Assembly: GCA_037043235.1 (NCBI GenBank)
Contig: JAWRVZ010000054.1
Coordinates: forward strand, 1,882,001 to 1,946,000
Direction of reading: 5' to 3'
DNA: 64,000 bases
Source of the DNA: Rhodeus uyekii
Lineage: Eukaryota > Chordata > Actinopteri > Cypriniformes > Acheilognathidae
Of the stretch, positions 63,100-64,000 are shown in pieces (position 1 is the first letter of the stretch; every line of letters begins with the position of its first letter). The notes beneath the pieces are model-generated. The model worked only from the letters and a program-made list of their open reading frames with translations, ran no database searches and was not told where the DNA came from. The position numbers and the translations under genes are program-made.

Positions 63100-64000
63100 A
63101 GTGTGTTTCAGCTGAACAGCAGCTCTGGAAGAACCAATCAATAATATTGATGAATTTTAAGTATTAAACTAATCAAACCAGAGGCGACAGAAACAAGAAC
63201 CCAAAACTCCAGCAGAGACAGAATGGAGGAAATCCCTTGGGAGAAGCCAGGCTCAGTTTTCCAGTGCATGTGAATGATATAAACTGCATTTCAGGTCAGA
63301 GGTCAGATTGAGATCAGATTCCTGACGCGGGTCTGGAGACGTGAAGGACTGTAATGTGTTCAGAGATCAAGTACTGGGGAGGAAAACCATTTAGTGCTTT
63401 GTTAATAATGTGCAGGATTTATAAAAGTATTGTGTGTTTAATAGGAATCAGTGCACTGTTGGAACCGGATAATATGCTCATTGCTGGTTCTAGTAAGTTT
63501 GTTACTAGAGTTTGTTTATTAAGCGGCAGATCAACCACCCAGAACAGCATTACAATCATCCAGCTTTCAGATCGTGAACATCAACTCACTTTCTACGTTT
63601 GTCTTTGAGAGCATATGTCGTGATTTATATATAATTTTAAGATGGAAGAATGTGGTTTTACAGATGCTAGAAACGTGGCTTTCAAACGAAAGATTGGTAT
63701 CAAAGAGCACACCCAGGTTTCCAACTGACGATGAAGACTTGACAGAACAGCCATCGAGTGTTAGACAATAGTCTCGTAATTACATGCAGAACTTTATGAT
63801 CTATTAATTACAATCTCTGTTTTACAGAAGTAGAAAGTAATTAGTCATCCAATTTTTTATATCAGTTATGCATTCTGTTAATTTAGTGAATTGGTACGTT
63901 TCATCAGGATGAGAAGAAATATAGAGCTGAGTATCATCAGCGTAACAGTGAAAGCTAATGCCACGCTTCTTAATAATTGCACCCAAAGGAAGCATGTATA
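63100..64000 (-). mobile_element. L2/CR1-like LINE, antisense, runs off the window
   Basis: Read on the minus strand: RT core sequence at 64000-63868, nearly the same as 24056-24190; then degenerate RT thumb/connection sequence (traces of NKALNGFPPQYLISEH around 63390); then 3' UTR (63260-63100, CAGAGGCGACAG, CTTGGGAGAAGCCAGGCTCA in plus orientation). Several stops interrupt it. It supplies the thumb region missing in the copy at 24 kb, and it continues beyond 64000. Confidence 0.8.

Overview
The window looks like a teleost chromosome segment, probably a cyprinid. The support is a vertebrate two-exon gene fragment with introns (shisa6), fish-type tRNA-derived SINEs and L2/CR1-like LINEs, an endogenous retrovirus (ERV), an Ngaro-like tyrosine-recombinase retrotransposon, hAT and MITE-like elements, and many (CA)n, (GA)n and minisatellite tracts. 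Nothing bacterial is present, so most long open frames are repeat artefacts.

Layout. Positions 721-3700 are a degenerate minisatellite split by a young non-autonomous LTR element with a tRNA-Phe primer site (2018-3326). From 3.8 to 12.4 kb I recognise almost nothing. Positions 12.4-17.3 kb hold a 14-bp GATC minisatellite, a TTAA-flanked MITE, a SINE and a 2.2-kb array of a 29-bp unit. Exons 2 and 1 of shisa6 lie on the minus strand at 19612-19772 and 20618-21159, with a GC-rich 5' region, a CT tract and an 18-bp minisatellite upstream. An antisense LINE (24056-25490) and a solo LTR candidate (25563-26167) follow.

Positions 26585-33593 are a complete provirus with 556-bp LTRs that look identical and a 4-bp target duplication. 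Its gag is split over several frames. Its pol joins gag in frame across a UGA, and an in-frame internal deletion has removed the RT catalytic core. In the place of env is an intact 267-codon frame with a signal peptide and an immunoglobulin V-like domain; it runs past the start of the 3' LTR. This is the most unusual item in the window.

Positions 34-39 kb hold microsatellites and a 741-bp element with 20-bp terminal inverted repeats. At 40020-46179 an Ngaro-like element with A1...B1-A2-B2 split direct repeats, itself carrying a hAT insertion and arrays of paired CGCA-loop hairpins, sits inside a coding exon. The two exon halves (39897-40019 and 46180-46383) read in frame with each other. About 560 bp further on, the first exon of a THAP zinc-finger gene lies on the opposite strand (47163-46944), so the two exons splice towards each other. 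Positions 47-64 kb are mainly microsatellites, a (ATC)n-like tract, a SINE, hAT ends and two more antisense LINE fragments, one running off the window end.
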